In this document: positions 17,725 to 26,323 of the stretch, in pieces | How positions within the stretch are numbered: position 1 is the stretch's first letter | Layout: each line of letters opens with the position of its first letter | Assembly (NCBI GenBank): GCA_017436905.1 | Contig: JAFSCF010000011.1 | Location: forward strand, 42,824 to 106,823 | Direction of reading: 5' to 3' | Length of the DNA stretch: 64,000 nt | DNA from: Clostridia bacterium | GTDB lineage: Bacteria; Bacillota; Clostridia; UMGS1810 | Translations under genes and position numbers: made by a program | The notes under the pieces: generated by a model | Told to the model about the DNA's origin: nothing | The model's input: only the letters and a program-made list of their open reading frames with translations | Databases searched by the model: none

Positions 17725-19014
17725 GTGCAAGATGGTAGATTTCCAAAATTCACAGCAGAAATGCGCAAAACTCATAAAATACTGGCGCCTACTATGCTGC
17801 CTGTTCATTTTAAAATAATTGCGCCTCTTTTAAGGGATTTCGGTTACGATGTTGAAGTGCTTTCAAACTGTGACCAGTCCGTTATAAACGAGGGGCTTAA
17901 AAGCGTGCATAACGACATTTGCTACCCTGCGATGCTCGTTATAGGTCAGATGATAGACGCACTTAAAAGTGGTAAGTACGACACAGACAAAACTGCGCTT
18001 ATAATCACCCAGACGGGCGGCGGTTGCAGAGCGTCAAACTACATATTTCTGCTTAGAAAAGCACTCGAAAACAGTGGCTTTGGCAATGTGCCGGTTATAT
18101 CGCTAAATCTTTCGTCTTTTGAAAAGGGCAGTGGATTTACCCTTACCGTGCCGCTGCTTATAAAACTCTCCTTTGCGCTTATGTACGGCGATATGCTTAT
18201 GTGGCTTACAAATCAATGCCTGCCATACGAGAAGAACAAAGGTGACACAAATAAAGTTTTAGATAAGTGGGTTAATAATCTTATCGACCAGATGCGCACC
18301 AACGGATTTATACGTGTTAAGAAAAACTACAGAAAAATCGTTAAAGACTTTGCCAAAATTGAACGGCTGAACATCAAAAAACCTCGTGTCGGCATAGTCG
18401 GCGAGATTTATATGAAATACTCTCCCCTTGGCAACAACAGTTTAGAGGAGTTTTTAATAAACGAGGGAGCCGAGCCCGTTGTTTCGGGTGTTACGGATTT
18501 TCTGCTATACTGTTTTGAAAACGCACTTGTTGACAAAAAACTCTACGGCGGCAAACTTTTTAAAGGAATGCCTGCCGCTATAGGTGTAAAGTATCTTTCT
18601 ATGCGCCAGAAGCAGATGATAAACGCTATCCGCAAAGACGGGACTTTCCGTGCGCCTACACCGTTTGCGCATATTAAGGATATGGCAGAGGGCTACATCG
18701 GCAAAGGCACTAAAATGGGCGAGGGCTGGCTTTTAACTGCCGAGATGCTCGAACTCATAGACAGCGGTGTAAACAACATTGTCTGCACACAGCCTTTCGG
18801 TTGCCTGCCAAACCATATAATCGCCAAGGGTATGATGCGCAAGATTAAAGACCGTCACCCAATGGCGAACATTGTGGCTATCGATTACGACCCAAGTGCA
18901 ACTAAGATAAATCAGGAGAACAGGCTTAAACTTATGCTCTCTAACGCAGACGGCGGCAGAGGTGTATTTTCTAAATCCAACACCGATAAAAAAGAAGAAA
19001 TACTTGTTTTATAA
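17725..19014 (+). CDS. 2-hydroxyacyl-CoA dehydratase-related protein (C-terminal partner of the activase)
   Basis: 429 residues corresponding to the C-terminal third of the large fused activase proteins. Cysteine motifs likely to bind iron-sulfur clusters are VHNDICYPAMLVIGQ, TQTGGGCRASNYIFLL and VCTQPFGCLPNHI. 977 plus 429 residues equals the usual fused length. An AAGGAGGT site (17709-17716) precedes GTG at 17725, and an 82-base spacer with nested hairpins (17640-17686) separates the genes, so this is a stable two-gene split rather than a sequencing frameshift. The earlier GTG at 17716 lies inside the ribosome-binding site. Confidence 0.8.
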   Translation: MQDGRFPKFTAEMRKTHKILAPTMLPVHFKIIAPLLRDFGYDVEVLSNCDQSVINEGLKSVHNDICYPAMLVIGQMIDALKSGKYDTDKTALIITQTGGGCRASNYIFLLRKALENSGFGNVPVISLNLSSFEKGSGFTLTVPLLIKLSFALMYGDMLMWLTNQCLPYEKNKGDTNKVLDKWVNNLIDQMRTNGFIRVKKNYRKIVKDFAKIERLNIKKPRVGIVGEIYMKYSPLGNNSLEEFLINEGAEPVVSGVTDFLLYCFENALVDKKLYGGKLFKGMPAAIGVKYLSMRQKQMINAIRKDGTFRAPTPFAHIKDMAEGYIGKGTKMGEGWLLTAEMLELIDSGVNNIVCTQPFGCLPNHIIAKGMMRKIKDRHPMANIVAIDYDPSATKINQENRLKLMLSNADGGRGVFSKSNTDKKEEILVL

Positions 19015-19038
19015 AATTTTTTTAAAAAATACGGAACT

Positions 19039-19077
19039 TTTTTTGATTTGCATCGTCTTATAGGTGTAAATCAAAAA
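19039..19077. other. Hairpin in the leader of the secreted protein gene
   Basis: TTTTTGATTTGCA and TGTAAATCAAAAA form a 13-bp stem (one mismatch) around TCGTCTTATAGG. It could end the upstream transcript or shape the downstream leader. Confidence 0.4.
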
Positions 19078-19102
19078 ATAAAAACAAGAGAGGTACATAA
19101 TT

Positions 19103-19906
19103 ATGATTAAAAGAACCTTGGCTGTTATAGCCGCAACCGCAGTCCTGGCTGCATCTTCAGTAACAAGTTTTGCTGAGTATGACCCCAACAAAGTAGTAGC
19201 AGAAAATCAGATTGCTACAAAAATGATTACACCTGAATTCAAAATCAACGTAAACGGCGTGGAAATTGACGCTCCCGTTCCTTTTGAAAACGAGGGTATG
19301 CTTATGCTCCCCTTACGTGCAATCACCGAAACTTTAGGTTTCGACGTTGAGTGGCAGGGCGAAACAGGTACAATCATCTTAACAAAAGGCCCCGTTTATA
19401 TAACAATGAACGCTTTTGAAGACGGCTACACTTTCTCAAGAACTGCTCCTATGATGCTCGGCACAGCGCCTATTCTTATTGATGGTGTTACATTTGTTCC
19501 TGCAGAGTTTATCACTCAGGTTTTAAGCGGCGCATACAGAACAGAAGCAGACGGCTCTATCAGAATTTTTGATGCTGAAACTAAAGATATTGCTTTGATT
19601 GACTCTGTAAATGCCGAAGAAAAGCAGATTACAGTTAACGATATCGTTATGGGCACAGTTGTGCTTAACATCAGCGACGAAACAACTATCACAGACGAAG
19701 AAGGCACACCCGTTGAATTTGAAGAACTTGTTGAAGGTCTTACTTTAAAAGTTACATATGGCGATGCGATGACAATGAGTCTGCCGCCTATCAATAACCC
19801 GTCTGTAATCGTGGTAAAATCCGGCTCTCCTGCAATGACTTTACCATCTGACGAGCCTGTTGCAGAGATTACTCCCGTTCCCGAAGCACCTGTTGAGGTT
19901 GAGTAA
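19103..19906 (+). CDS. Secreted protein with copper amine oxidase N-terminal-like domain
   Basis: 267 residues. A clear signal peptide (IKRTLAVIAATAVLAASSV, cleavage near SFA-EY) is followed by a stalk-protein-like Cu_amine_oxidN1 domain: VNGVEIDAPVPFENEG, LMLPLRAITETLGFDVEW, ILIDGVTFVPAEFI. This domain is common in surface proteins of Firmicutes and is not itself enzymatic. The last 80 residues are acidic, with a proline-rich end and no visible cell-wall anchor. The gene stands alone with its own terminator. GAGAGGTAC precedes the ATG. The role is unknown, probably cell-surface. Confidence 0.8.
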   Translation: MIKRTLAVIAATAVLAASSVTSFAEYDPNKVVAENQIATKMITPEFKINVNGVEIDAPVPFENEGMLMLPLRAITETLGFDVEWQGETGTIILTKGPVYITMNAFEDGYTFSRTAPMMLGTAPILIDGVTFVPAEFITQVLSGAYRTEADGSIRIFDAETKDIALIDSVNAEEKQITVNDIVMGTVVLNISDETTITDEEGTPVEFEELVEGLTLKVTYGDAMTMSLPPINNPSVIVVKSGSPAMTLPSDEPVAEITPVPEAPVEVE

Positions 19907-19919
19907 TAATATTAAAATT

Positions 19920-19947
19920 AAAAAGATGCCTGCGGGCATCTTTTTTT
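19920..19947 (+). terminator. Intrinsic terminator
   Basis: AAAAGATGCC and GGCATCTTTT with a 4-base loop and a run of seven T, 14 bases after the stop codon. Confidence 0.9.
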
Positions 19948-19972
19948 GTGCAATAATTTTTTAAGGAAATTG

Positions 19973-20002
19973 TTGACAATGAATAATATGATATGATATA
20001 AT
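19973..20002 (+). promoter_or_regulatory. Promoter of the TetR gene
   Basis: TTGACA (19973-19978) and TATAAT (19997-20002) with an 18-base spacer. The operator begins four bases downstream of the -10, over the probable transcription start. Confidence 0.85.
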
Positions 20003-20005
20003 ATT

Positions 20006-20026
20006 TTCAGCACATAGTGTGCTGAA
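20006..20026. promoter_or_regulatory. Operator O1 (TetR autoregulation)
   Basis: Perfect 21-bp palindrome TTCAGCACA-TAG-TGTGCTGAA just downstream of the -10. The same arms recur twice upstream of fabH. Confidence 0.85.
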
Positions 20027-20040
20027 CGGAGGTGCTTTTT

Positions 20041-20622
20041 GTGGCAAATAAGGATATAATGCTCATAAATGACGAAATGTCGGATATGATAATTGCCGCT
20101 GCTGCTAAACTTGCCACCACCGAAGGAGCACATAATCTTACTGTGCGAAAAGTTCTTCGCGAACTTGAAATAACTAACAGAGTTTTTTATAACAGATTTC
20201 ACAACATCGGCGAAGTGCTTGAAATTGTTTATAAAAATACAGTTATGCAGATGCGTGAGTGTCTGGCACAAAAATATGATGAGAAAAAAGATTTTTTTGA
20301 ATATGTTCTTGATGTGCTCACTCAGGTTCTGATTGCAACTTATGATATAAGAGAGCAGTTCAGCCAGTATGCATTTGAGTACGACTCCATTAACGACACC
20401 AACTATATCTGGTGGAGAGCAGAGATTAAAAAACTGGTTGAATACGCTAAAGGAAAAGACCTTATAAAAAAAGATATTGATGCCGATGCACTCAGTTATT
20501 CTATATGGTGCTTTTCGCGCGGCTTTAATGCCGACGCTATCTGCCGACGCTTTACTAAAGAAGAGGCGGTTGAGTATTTCAGATACGGAATGAGTTTCTT
20601 TTTAGAAGGATTAAAAAAATAA
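20041..20622 (+). CDS. TetR/AcrR-family regulator of the fatty acid operon
   Basis: 193 residues. The N-terminal helix-turn-helix is at about residues 25-60 (LTVRKVLRELEITNRVFYNR), followed by an all-helical ligand domain ending ALSYSIWCFSRGFNADAICR. GTG at 20041 follows GGAGGTG; GTG at 20032 lies within that site. Its own promoter carries one TTCAGCACA palindrome, and the 160-bp gap to fabH carries two more. From this I infer that it represses itself and the fab operon. It would replace FapR (malonyl-CoA) or FabT (acyl-ACP) used in other Firmicutes. Its ligand, perhaps an acyl-CoA or acyl-ACP, is unknown. Confidence 0.85.
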   Translation: MANKDIMLINDEMSDMIIAAAAKLATTEGAHNLTVRKVLRELEITNRVFYNRFHNIGEVLEIVYKNTVMQMRECLAQKYDEKKDFFEYVLDVLTQVLIATYDIREQFSQYAFEYDSINDTNYIWWRAEIKKLVEYAKGKDLIKKDIDADALSYSIWCFSRGFNADAICRRFTKEEAVEYFRYGMSFFLEGLKK

Positions 20623-20660
20623 TTTTTTAAGCAGAAATGAAAGTTTCTGTTTAAAATTTT

Positions 20661-20681
20661 TTCAGCACACCCTGTGCTGAA
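20661..20681. promoter_or_regulatory. Operator O2 (fab operon)
   Basis: Perfect 21-bp palindrome TTCAGCACA-CCC-TGTGCTGAA. It covers the place where a -35 would fall for the TATAAT at 20693-20698. Confidence 0.85.
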
Positions 20682-20692
20682 AAGTGTCGAAA

Positions 20693-20698
20693 TATAAT
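20693..20698 (+). promoter_or_regulatory. Probable -10 of the fab operon promoter
   Basis: TATAAT between operators O2 and O3, 86 bases before the fabH ATG. There is no good -35 because that region is occupied by the palindrome. Confidence 0.55.
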
Positions 20699-20726
20699 GT
20701 AAACCCAGCAAATACCGAGAGATTAT

Positions 20727-20747
20727 TCCAGCACACTCTGTGCTGAA
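20727..20747. promoter_or_regulatory. Operator O3 (fab operon)
   Basis: TCCAGCACA-CTC-TGTGCTGAA, one mismatch from a perfect palindrome, in the predicted 5' leader of fabH. O2 and O3 flank the -10, a layout that would suit cooperative repression. Confidence 0.8.
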
Positions 20748-20783
20748 GATTGTAAAATCAAATCGAAAGGGGCAGGAATATAA

Positions 20784-21737
20784 ATGTCAATTAAAGTTTT
20801 AGGTACGGGCGCATACATACCCGAAAAGGTCGTTACAAATGATGACCTTGCACAACTTGTAGACACATCTGACGAATGGATTATGCAAAGGGTAGGTGTT
20901 AAAGAAAGACACGTATCTGTAAACGAAACTGCTGCCGATATGGCTGCCAAAGCGGCAAAAAATGCGCTGGAGGCTGCAAATTTATCGGGTGCTGACATTG
21001 ACTTAATTGTTGCTGCCACCATTTCGGGCGAAACACTTTCGCCGACAGTTGCGGGTATGGTACAAAAGGCAATCGGCGCAACCTGTCCTGCGTTTGACGT
21101 AAACTCTGCGTGCAGCGGATTTTTGTTTGCGCTTGACACTGCTGTTTCGTACATTGAGCGTGGCACATACAAAAGCGTGCTTGTTATCGGCGCTGAAAGA
21201 TTAAGCAAACTCGTTGACTGGACAGACCGCAGTACGTGTGTTATATTCGGTGACGGCGCAGGCGCAATGGTAGTAACCAAAGGCGATGGGTACCTTGCAT
21301 CAAGGCTGTATACGTCAGGCGGCGATGAGGTTATAGAAATTCCGTCATTCGGAGGCTCGTCACCTTTTTATAAAACACCGCTAAAGCATCCGTACATATT
21401 TATGGACGGTCAGGAAACATTCAAGTTTGCAGTAAATAAAATTGCTGAGGACATTAAATATGTGGCAGAGCAAGCAGGCATTACGTTAGACGATATCGAC
21501 TATGTTGTAACGCATCAGGCAAATATCAGGATAATGGATTTTGCCGCAAAACGCCTTAAAATGCCTAAGGAAAAGTTTGTTATAAACATACACAAATACG
21601 GCAACACATCATCAGCCAGCGTGGCGATTGCTTTTGACGAACTTGCACGTTCAGGCAAACTTAAACGTGGCGACAAAATCGCAATGTGTGCATTCGGCGG
21701 CGGCTTATCAAGTGCGGCTTGTCTTATTGAATGGTAA
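20784..21737 (+). CDS. fabH: 3-oxoacyl-ACP synthase III
   Basis: 317 residues, full length. It condenses acetyl-CoA (or a branched starter) with malonyl-ACP to start fatty acid synthesis. The catalytic cysteine lies in DVNSACSGFLFAL. The histidine is in VVTHQANIRIMD and the asparagine in IHKYGNTSSASV. It is the first gene of the operon. A GAAAGGGGCAGG ribosome-binding site is present. Order downstream (acpP, fabK, fabD, fabG, fabF, fabZ, accD, accA) follows the standard clostridial cluster. Confidence 0.97.
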   Translation: MSIKVLGTGAYIPEKVVTNDDLAQLVDTSDEWIMQRVGVKERHVSVNETAADMAAKAAKNALEAANLSGADIDLIVAATISGETLSPTVAGMVQKAIGATCPAFDVNSACSGFLFALDTAVSYIERGTYKSVLVIGAERLSKLVDWTDRSTCVIFGDGAGAMVVTKGDGYLASRLYTSGGDEVIEIPSFGGSSPFYKTPLKHPYIFMDGQETFKFAVNKIAEDIKYVAEQAGITLDDIDYVVTHQANIRIMDFAAKRLKMPKEKFVINIHKYGNTSSASVAIAFDELARSGKLKRGDKIAMCAFGGGLSSAACLIEW

Positions 21738-21780
21738 ACAAGACAATTTGTCTTAATATAAAAATTTGGAGGAATTTATC

Positions 21781-22002
21781 ATGACAATCGAAAAAGTAAA
21801 AGAGTTATTGGCAGACCACTTAGAGATGGACGTTGCTGAAATCACAGACGAAACCACCTTTGAGGACCTCGACATCGATTCTCTCGACACAGTAGAGATT
21901 ATGATGGAAATGGAAGATGAGTTCGGCATCGAAATCAAGGCTGCAGAAGTAGGCAAATCAGTTAAAGAACTGTCTGCTTACATTGACGCAAAATTGGCGT
22001 AA
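21781..22002 (+). CDS. acpP: Acyl carrier protein
   Basis: 73 residues, acidic. The phosphopantetheine attachment serine lies in DIDSLDTVEIMMEMEDEFG. It carries the growing acyl chain for FabD, FabF, FabG, FabZ and FabK. GGAGGA precedes ATG at 21781 with good spacing; an in-frame TTG further up overlaps that site. It is followed by a strong hairpin that may lower expression of the downstream genes relative to acpP. Confidence 0.96.
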   Translation: MTIEKVKELLADHLEMDVAEITDETTFEDLDIDSLDTVEIMMEMEDEFGIEIKAAEVGKSVKELSAYIDAKLA

Positions 22003-22015
22003 TCTTCAATCTTTG

Positions 22016-22044
22016 ATGGGCATAAGGGCTTTCCTTATGCCCAT
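22016..22044 (+). terminator. Hairpin between acpP and fabK (possible attenuator)
   Basis: A perfect 12-bp stem ATGGGCATAAGG/CCTTATGCCCAT with loop GCTTT, followed by TAATGA rather than a T run. Likely a transcript-stability or partial-termination element that gives excess acpP mRNA. Confidence 0.55.
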
Positions 22045-22065
22045 TAATGAAAGGTAGTGGAATTT

Positions 22066-23010
22066 ATGGTGTATACACCGATATGCGAAATGCTCGGTAT
22101 TAAATATCCTATACTGCAGGGCGGTATGGCGCACATATCAGACGCTAACCTTGCTGCAGCAGTATCAAACGGCGGAGGTTTAGGGCTTATATCAGCGGCT
22201 AACGGAAATGTTGACTGGATAGAGCAGCAGATAGACCTTGCCGCATCATTAACAGATAAACCATTCGGCGTAAACATTATGCTGATGGGTGAAAATATAG
22301 ACGAAATTGCAGAACTTATTGCTCGCAAAAGAGTGGCGCTTGTAACAACCGGTGCGGGAAACCCCGATAAATATGTGCCTATGTGGAAAGAAGCAGGTGT
22401 TAAGGTTATACCCGTAGTAGCGTCAAGCGCACTTGCAAAACTTATGGCACGTGCAGGTGCTGACGCAGTTATTGCAGAGGGCGGTGAATCAGGCGGTCAC
22501 GTTGGTGAAATGACTACTATGGCACTCGTTCCGCAGGTTTGCGATGCTGTGGATATTCCCGTAATTGCAGCAGGCGGCATAGCCGATGGCAGAGGTGTTG
22601 CGGCATCGCTTATGCTTGGTGCACAAGGCGTTCAGGTCGGCACAAGATTTTTAGCGGCTACAGAGTGCAACATCAGCCGTACATACAAAGATAAACTTTT
22701 AAAAGCAGGCGACACGGCAACCATAGTTACGGGCAGACGTTTAGGTCATCCTGTGCGCAGTTTAAAATCGCCGTTCTCCAGAAATTATGCCAAGGCAGAG
22801 TACACGTCAATTTCTGACGAAGAACTTGAAATGATGGCAGTTGGCAGTTTGCGTGCGGCAGTCGCCGACGGCGATGAGAAAAAAGGCTGCTTCCTTGCAG
22901 GGCAGATTTCAGGATTAGTAAACAGAGAACAAACCGCTAAAGAGATGATTGAAGAGATGTTTTCTGAGGCGGAATCTATATTGAATGGAGCAGGAAAATG
23001 GGTAAGATAG
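22066..23010 (+). CDS. fabK: Enoyl-ACP reductase II (FMN-dependent)
   Basis: 314 residues of the nitronate monooxygenase/FabK fold. It performs the last reduction in each elongation cycle using NAD(P)H and FMN. N-terminal GIKYPILQGGMAHISDANLA is family-typical. The phosphate-binding stretch includes AEGGESGGHVGE, VIAAGGIADGRGVAASLMLG and GVQVGTRFLAATE. FabK instead of FabI predicts insensitivity to triclosan, as in other FabK organisms. ATG at 22066 is preferred over GTG at 22057 on spacing; certainty about the start is moderate. Confidence 0.93.
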   Translation: MVYTPICEMLGIKYPILQGGMAHISDANLAAAVSNGGGLGLISAANGNVDWIEQQIDLAASLTDKPFGVNIMLMGENIDEIAELIARKRVALVTTGAGNPDKYVPMWKEAGVKVIPVVASSALAKLMARAGADAVIAEGGESGGHVGEMTTMALVPQVCDAVDIPVIAAGGIADGRGVAASLMLGAQGVQVGTRFLAATECNISRTYKDKLLKAGDTATIVTGRRLGHPVRSLKSPFSRNYAKAEYTSISDEELEMMAVGSLRAAVADGDEKKGCFLAGQISGLVNREQTAKEMIEEMFSEAESILNGAGKWVR

Positions 23011-23915
23011 CATTTGTATTTTCTGGTCAGGGCGCTCAGTACAGCGGTATGGGTAAATCGCTTTACGATATGGGCGGCACTGCAAAAAAACTTTATGACG
23101 AGGCAGAAGCCTTTCGCCCCGGCACAATTGAGCAGTCATTCTCAGGAAGTGACGAGGAACTTAAAGTGACAAAAAACACTCAGCCGTGTATGTATTTAGT
23201 TGAGTTGAGTGCGGCACTTGAACTTAATGAAAAAGGCATATATGCCGACGGCGTTGCAGGATTTTCACTTGGTGAGGTGGCGGCACTTGCCTATGCAAAG
23301 GCGTATACTTATGCAGACGGATTTAAAATCGTTACAAAACGTGGCGAAGTAATGAACGATGCTGCAAGCGGCGAAAAAACTGCTATGTGCGCAGTGTTAA
23401 AACTTGACGCCGAAACCGTAACTAAAACTGCAGCAGAGTTTGACCGCCTGTATGCAGTTAACTATAACTGCCCCGGTCAGGTGTCTGTATCCGGTCTTGT
23501 AAGCAGTATGGACGCATTTGCAGAAAAAGTAAAAGAACTTGGCGGCAGAACAATTCCGCTGGCAGTAAGTGCGGCATTTCATTCGCCGTTTATGGAAGAC
23601 GCAGCAGATAAATTCGTTAATGCACTTGAAAATTTTGAAATAAGTGCACCTCAGTTGCCCGTATATGCTAACCTTACTGCACAACCTTACGGCGAAGATG
23701 TATGCTCATATTTGAAACAGCAGATGCAAAGCCCCGTTAAATGGCAGAGCACAATAGAAAATATGATTGCTGACGGATATACCGATTTTATAGAAGTAGG
23801 CGCAGGCAAAACGCTCTGCGGACTTATCAAAAAGATTTCCAAAGACGTAAATGTATACAACGTAGAAAACGAAGAAACACTTATGCAGACGGTGGAGGCG
23901 ATTAAAAATGCTTAA
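22998..23915 (+). CDS. fabD: Malonyl-CoA:ACP transacylase
   Basis: 305 residues. It transfers malonyl from CoA to ACP. The opening FVFSGQGAQYSGMGKSLYDM and nucleophile motif VAGFSLGEVAALAYA (Ser in GFSLGE) are standard. The catalytic His lies in SAAFHSPFM. The start overlaps the fabK end by 13 bases, indicating translational coupling. Confidence 0.96.
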   Translation: MGKIAFVFSGQGAQYSGMGKSLYDMGGTAKKLYDEAEAFRPGTIEQSFSGSDEELKVTKNTQPCMYLVELSAALELNEKGIYADGVAGFSLGEVAALAYAKAYTYADGFKIVTKRGEVMNDAASGEKTAMCAVLKLDAETVTKTAAEFDRLYAVNYNCPGQVSVSGLVSSMDAFAEKVKELGGRTIPLAVSAAFHSPFMEDAADKFVNALENFEISAPQLPVYANLTAQPYGEDVCSYLKQQMQSPVKWQSTIENMIADGYTDFIEVGAGKTLCGLIKKISKDVNVYNVENEETLMQTVEAIKNA

Positions 23916-24636
23916 CGGAAAAACGGCAGTTATAACCGGCGGCTTGCGAGGTATCGGTGCGGCGATTGCAGAGAAGTTTGCATCGTTGGGTGCAAATATT
24001 GCTATAATTGATATGAACGCCGCAGACGAGTTTAAATCGAAACTTATAGAGATATATAAAATCGATGCACAGGTTTATTGTTGTGATGTGTCCGACACAA
24101 ATTCGTGCAAAGAAACAGTGGCTAAAATCACAGAGGACTTCGGCGGTGTGGATATACTCGTAAATAATGCAGGCATCACACGAGATAATCTTATCCTTAC
24201 TATGGAAGAAGAGGATTTTGACAAAGTTATAGATGTAAATCTTAAAGGTTGCTTTAATATGATAAAAGCGTGCGGCAGAAGTTTTATCCGCAAAAAGTAC
24301 GGCAAGATTATAAACATTGCATCAATATCAGGTCTTATAGGTCTGCCCGGTCAGGCAAACTATTCTGCGTCTAAGGCGGGCATTATTGGTCTTACAAAAG
24401 CCGTGGCAAAAGAACTTGGCGGCAAAAACGTGTGCTGCAATGCCATCGCTCCCGGATTTATCGCTACAGATATGACAAAGGACCTCGGTAGTGAAGAAGA
24501 ATTTTTAAAATCCATTCCATTAAAAAGATTGGGCAAACCGCAGGACGTGGCTGAACTTGCAGCATTTTTGGCAAGCGGTGCGTCTGACTATATAACAGGC
24601 GAAGTTATCCGCATTGACGGCGGATTGGCTATGTAA
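23908..24636 (+). CDS. fabG: 3-oxoacyl-ACP reductase
   Basis: 242-residue short-chain dehydrogenase. The NADPH-binding motif TGGLRGIGAAIAEKFA is at the N-terminus and NNAG is present. The catalytic residues lie in INIASISGLIGLPGQANYSA followed by SKAG (Ser, Tyr, Lys). It reduces 3-oxoacyl-ACP. It overlaps fabD by eight bases. Confidence 0.96.
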   Translation: MLNGKTAVITGGLRGIGAAIAEKFASLGANIAIIDMNAADEFKSKLIEIYKIDAQVYCCDVSDTNSCKETVAKITEDFGGVDILVNNAGITRDNLILTMEEEDFDKVIDVNLKGCFNMIKACGRSFIRKKYGKIINIASISGLIGLPGQANYSASKAGIIGLTKAVAKELGGKNVCCNAIAPGFIATDMTKDLGSEEEFLKSIPLKRLGKPQDVAELAAFLASGASDYITGEVIRIDGGLAM

Positions 24637-24649
24637 GGAGGGAACAGAT

Positions 24650-25885
24650 TTGAAAAGAGTAGTAATTACAGGTCTTGGTGCTATTACCCCCGTTGGTTGC
24701 ACAGTTGACACTTTTTGGCAAAGTTTAAAAAACGGCAAAAACGGGATTGATTTTATAACCAAGTTTGATACAGAGGGATTTACAGCTAAACTGGCTGGCG
24801 AAGTTAAAGATTTTGATCCGCTTTTGTATATGGAAAAAGGCGATGTGAGAAGAACAGACAAGTTTGTTCAGTACGCAGTTGGTGCGGCAGTTCAGGCAGT
24901 TGAGGACAGCGGCATTGCAGAAAATGTTGCGCCTGAGCGCTTTGGTGTTTATTTCGGCACAGGCATTGGCGGTATGGACACATTTATTACTGAACACAAT
25001 TCACTCTTAAACAGAGGACCGCAGAGGGTTTCGCCAATGTTTATACCTAAGATGATTTCCAATATGGGCGCAGGCAATATCGCAATCAAGGTCGGTGCTA
25101 AAGGCCCTTGCATAAGCGTATCTACTGCGTGTGCATCGGGCACTACTGCAATCGGCGAAGCATACAGGGCAATCAAAGGCGGATATGCCGACGCCATCAT
25201 TGCAGGCGGTGTGGAGGCTTGTGTAAATCCGCTTGCAGTTGCAGGCTTTATAAACTGTATGGCGCTTTCCGAAAGCACCGACAAAGGCGCCGCATCAGTT
25301 CCGTTTGACGCAAGAAGAAGCGGTTTTATAATGGGCGAGGGCGCAGGTGCGCTTATTGTTGAAGAATACGAGCACGCAGTAAAAAGAGGCGCTAAAATTT
25401 ACGCAGAGGTTAAAGGCTACGGCAGCACTTGCGACGCTTTTCACGTAACTGCTCCCGATGACAGTGCGGAGGCTTCTGCACGTGCTATTGCAGATTGCTA
25501 TAAAGAGGCAGGTGCAGACTTTAATCCCGAAAATATTTATATTAACGCACACGGCACTAGCACACCGCTTAACGATAAGACCGAAACAAAAGCAATTAAA
25601 AACGTATTCGGTGAAGATGCGTATAAATTACATGTAAGTTCCACCAAGTCTATGACAGGACATCTGCTTGGCGCAGCAGGTGCAGTAGAGGGTATTGCGG
25701 CAGTTTTGGCAGTACGTGATAACATTATTCCACCAACAATCGGTTACAAAGAGGCAGACCCTGAGTGCGACCTCGACTACACACCAAACAACGCACTTAA
25801 CACTCAGGTAGATATTGCTCTTTCAAACTCATTGGGATTTGGCGGTCATAATGCTTGTGTGGCGTTTGTTAAATGCGAGGATTAA
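24650..25885 (+). CDS. fabF: 3-oxoacyl-ACP synthase II
   Basis: 412 residues, full length for KAS II. It elongates acyl-ACP with malonyl-ACP. The catalytic Cys is in SVSTACASGTTAIGEAYRA; the two histidines are in INAHGTSTPLNDKTE and SMTGHLLGAAGAVEG. Ends NSLGFGGHNACVAF. The start is TTG at 24650, nine bases after GGAGGG; no ATG fits. No second KAS (FabB) is present here. Confidence 0.96.
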   Translation: MKRVVITGLGAITPVGCTVDTFWQSLKNGKNGIDFITKFDTEGFTAKLAGEVKDFDPLLYMEKGDVRRTDKFVQYAVGAAVQAVEDSGIAENVAPERFGVYFGTGIGGMDTFITEHNSLLNRGPQRVSPMFIPKMISNMGAGNIAIKVGAKGPCISVSTACASGTTAIGEAYRAIKGGYADAIIAGGVEACVNPLAVAGFINCMALSESTDKGAASVPFDARRSGFIMGEGAGALIVEEYEHAVKRGAKIYAEVKGYGSTCDAFHVTAPDDSAEASARAIADCYKEAGADFNPENIYINAHGTSTPLNDKTETKAIKNVFGEDAYKLHVSSTKSMTGHLLGAAGAVEGIAAVLAVRDNIIPPTIGYKEADPECDLDYTPNNALNTQVDIALSNSLGFGGHNACVAFVKCED

Positions 25886-25888
25886 GAT

Positions 25889-26308
25889 ATGAATAAAGAA
25901 GAATTAAAAAATATTCTGCCGCACCGTGAAAATATGCTGCTTTTAGACGAAGCAGAGTGCATTGACGGCATTGCTCACGGCAAAAAATTAATTGTTGGTG
26001 ACGAGTGGTTTTTAAAAGGTCATTTTCCTGATAACCCCGTAGTTCCGGGAGTTATACTTTGCGAGATAATGGGGCAGTCTGTATGCGTATGCTTAGACGG
26101 CGCAATTCCTGATGACAAACTGCCTTACTTTACAGGACTTGACAAGGTTAAATTCCGCAAACCGGTTGTACCCGGCGATTTATTTGAAACCAAATGTGAG
26201 ATTATCAAAATCCGTGAGCCTTTTTATTTTGCTAAAGGTCAGGGATTTGTAAACGGAAAACTGTGCGTAAGTGCGGAATTTTCGTTTGCTATAACAGACA
26301 AGAATTAA
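25889..26308 (+). CDS. fabZ: 3-hydroxyacyl-ACP dehydratase
   Basis: 139-residue hotdog-fold dehydratase. The catalytic His and Glu lie in KGHFPDNPVVPGVILCEIMG. An early LPHRENMLLLDEAE matches the family. It removes water from 3-hydroxyacyl-ACP. In many Clostridia an accB gene sits before fabZ and accC after it; both are absent here (fabF to fabZ gap 3 bases, fabZ to accD 15 bases). Confidence 0.96.
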   Translation: MNKEELKNILPHRENMLLLDEAECIDGIAHGKKLIVGDEWFLKGHFPDNPVVPGVILCEIMGQSVCVCLDGAIPDDKLPYFTGLDKVKFRKPVVPGDLFETKCEIIKIREPFYFAKGQGFVNGKLCVSAEFSFAITDKN

Positions 26309-26323
26309 ACGGAGGATATTACC

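Noticed and set aside
17640..17725. Frameshift or sequencing error splitting the activase gene
   Set aside because: There is an 82-base spacer with hairpins and a strong Shine-Dalgarno, not a one- or two-base slip, so a true split is more likely.
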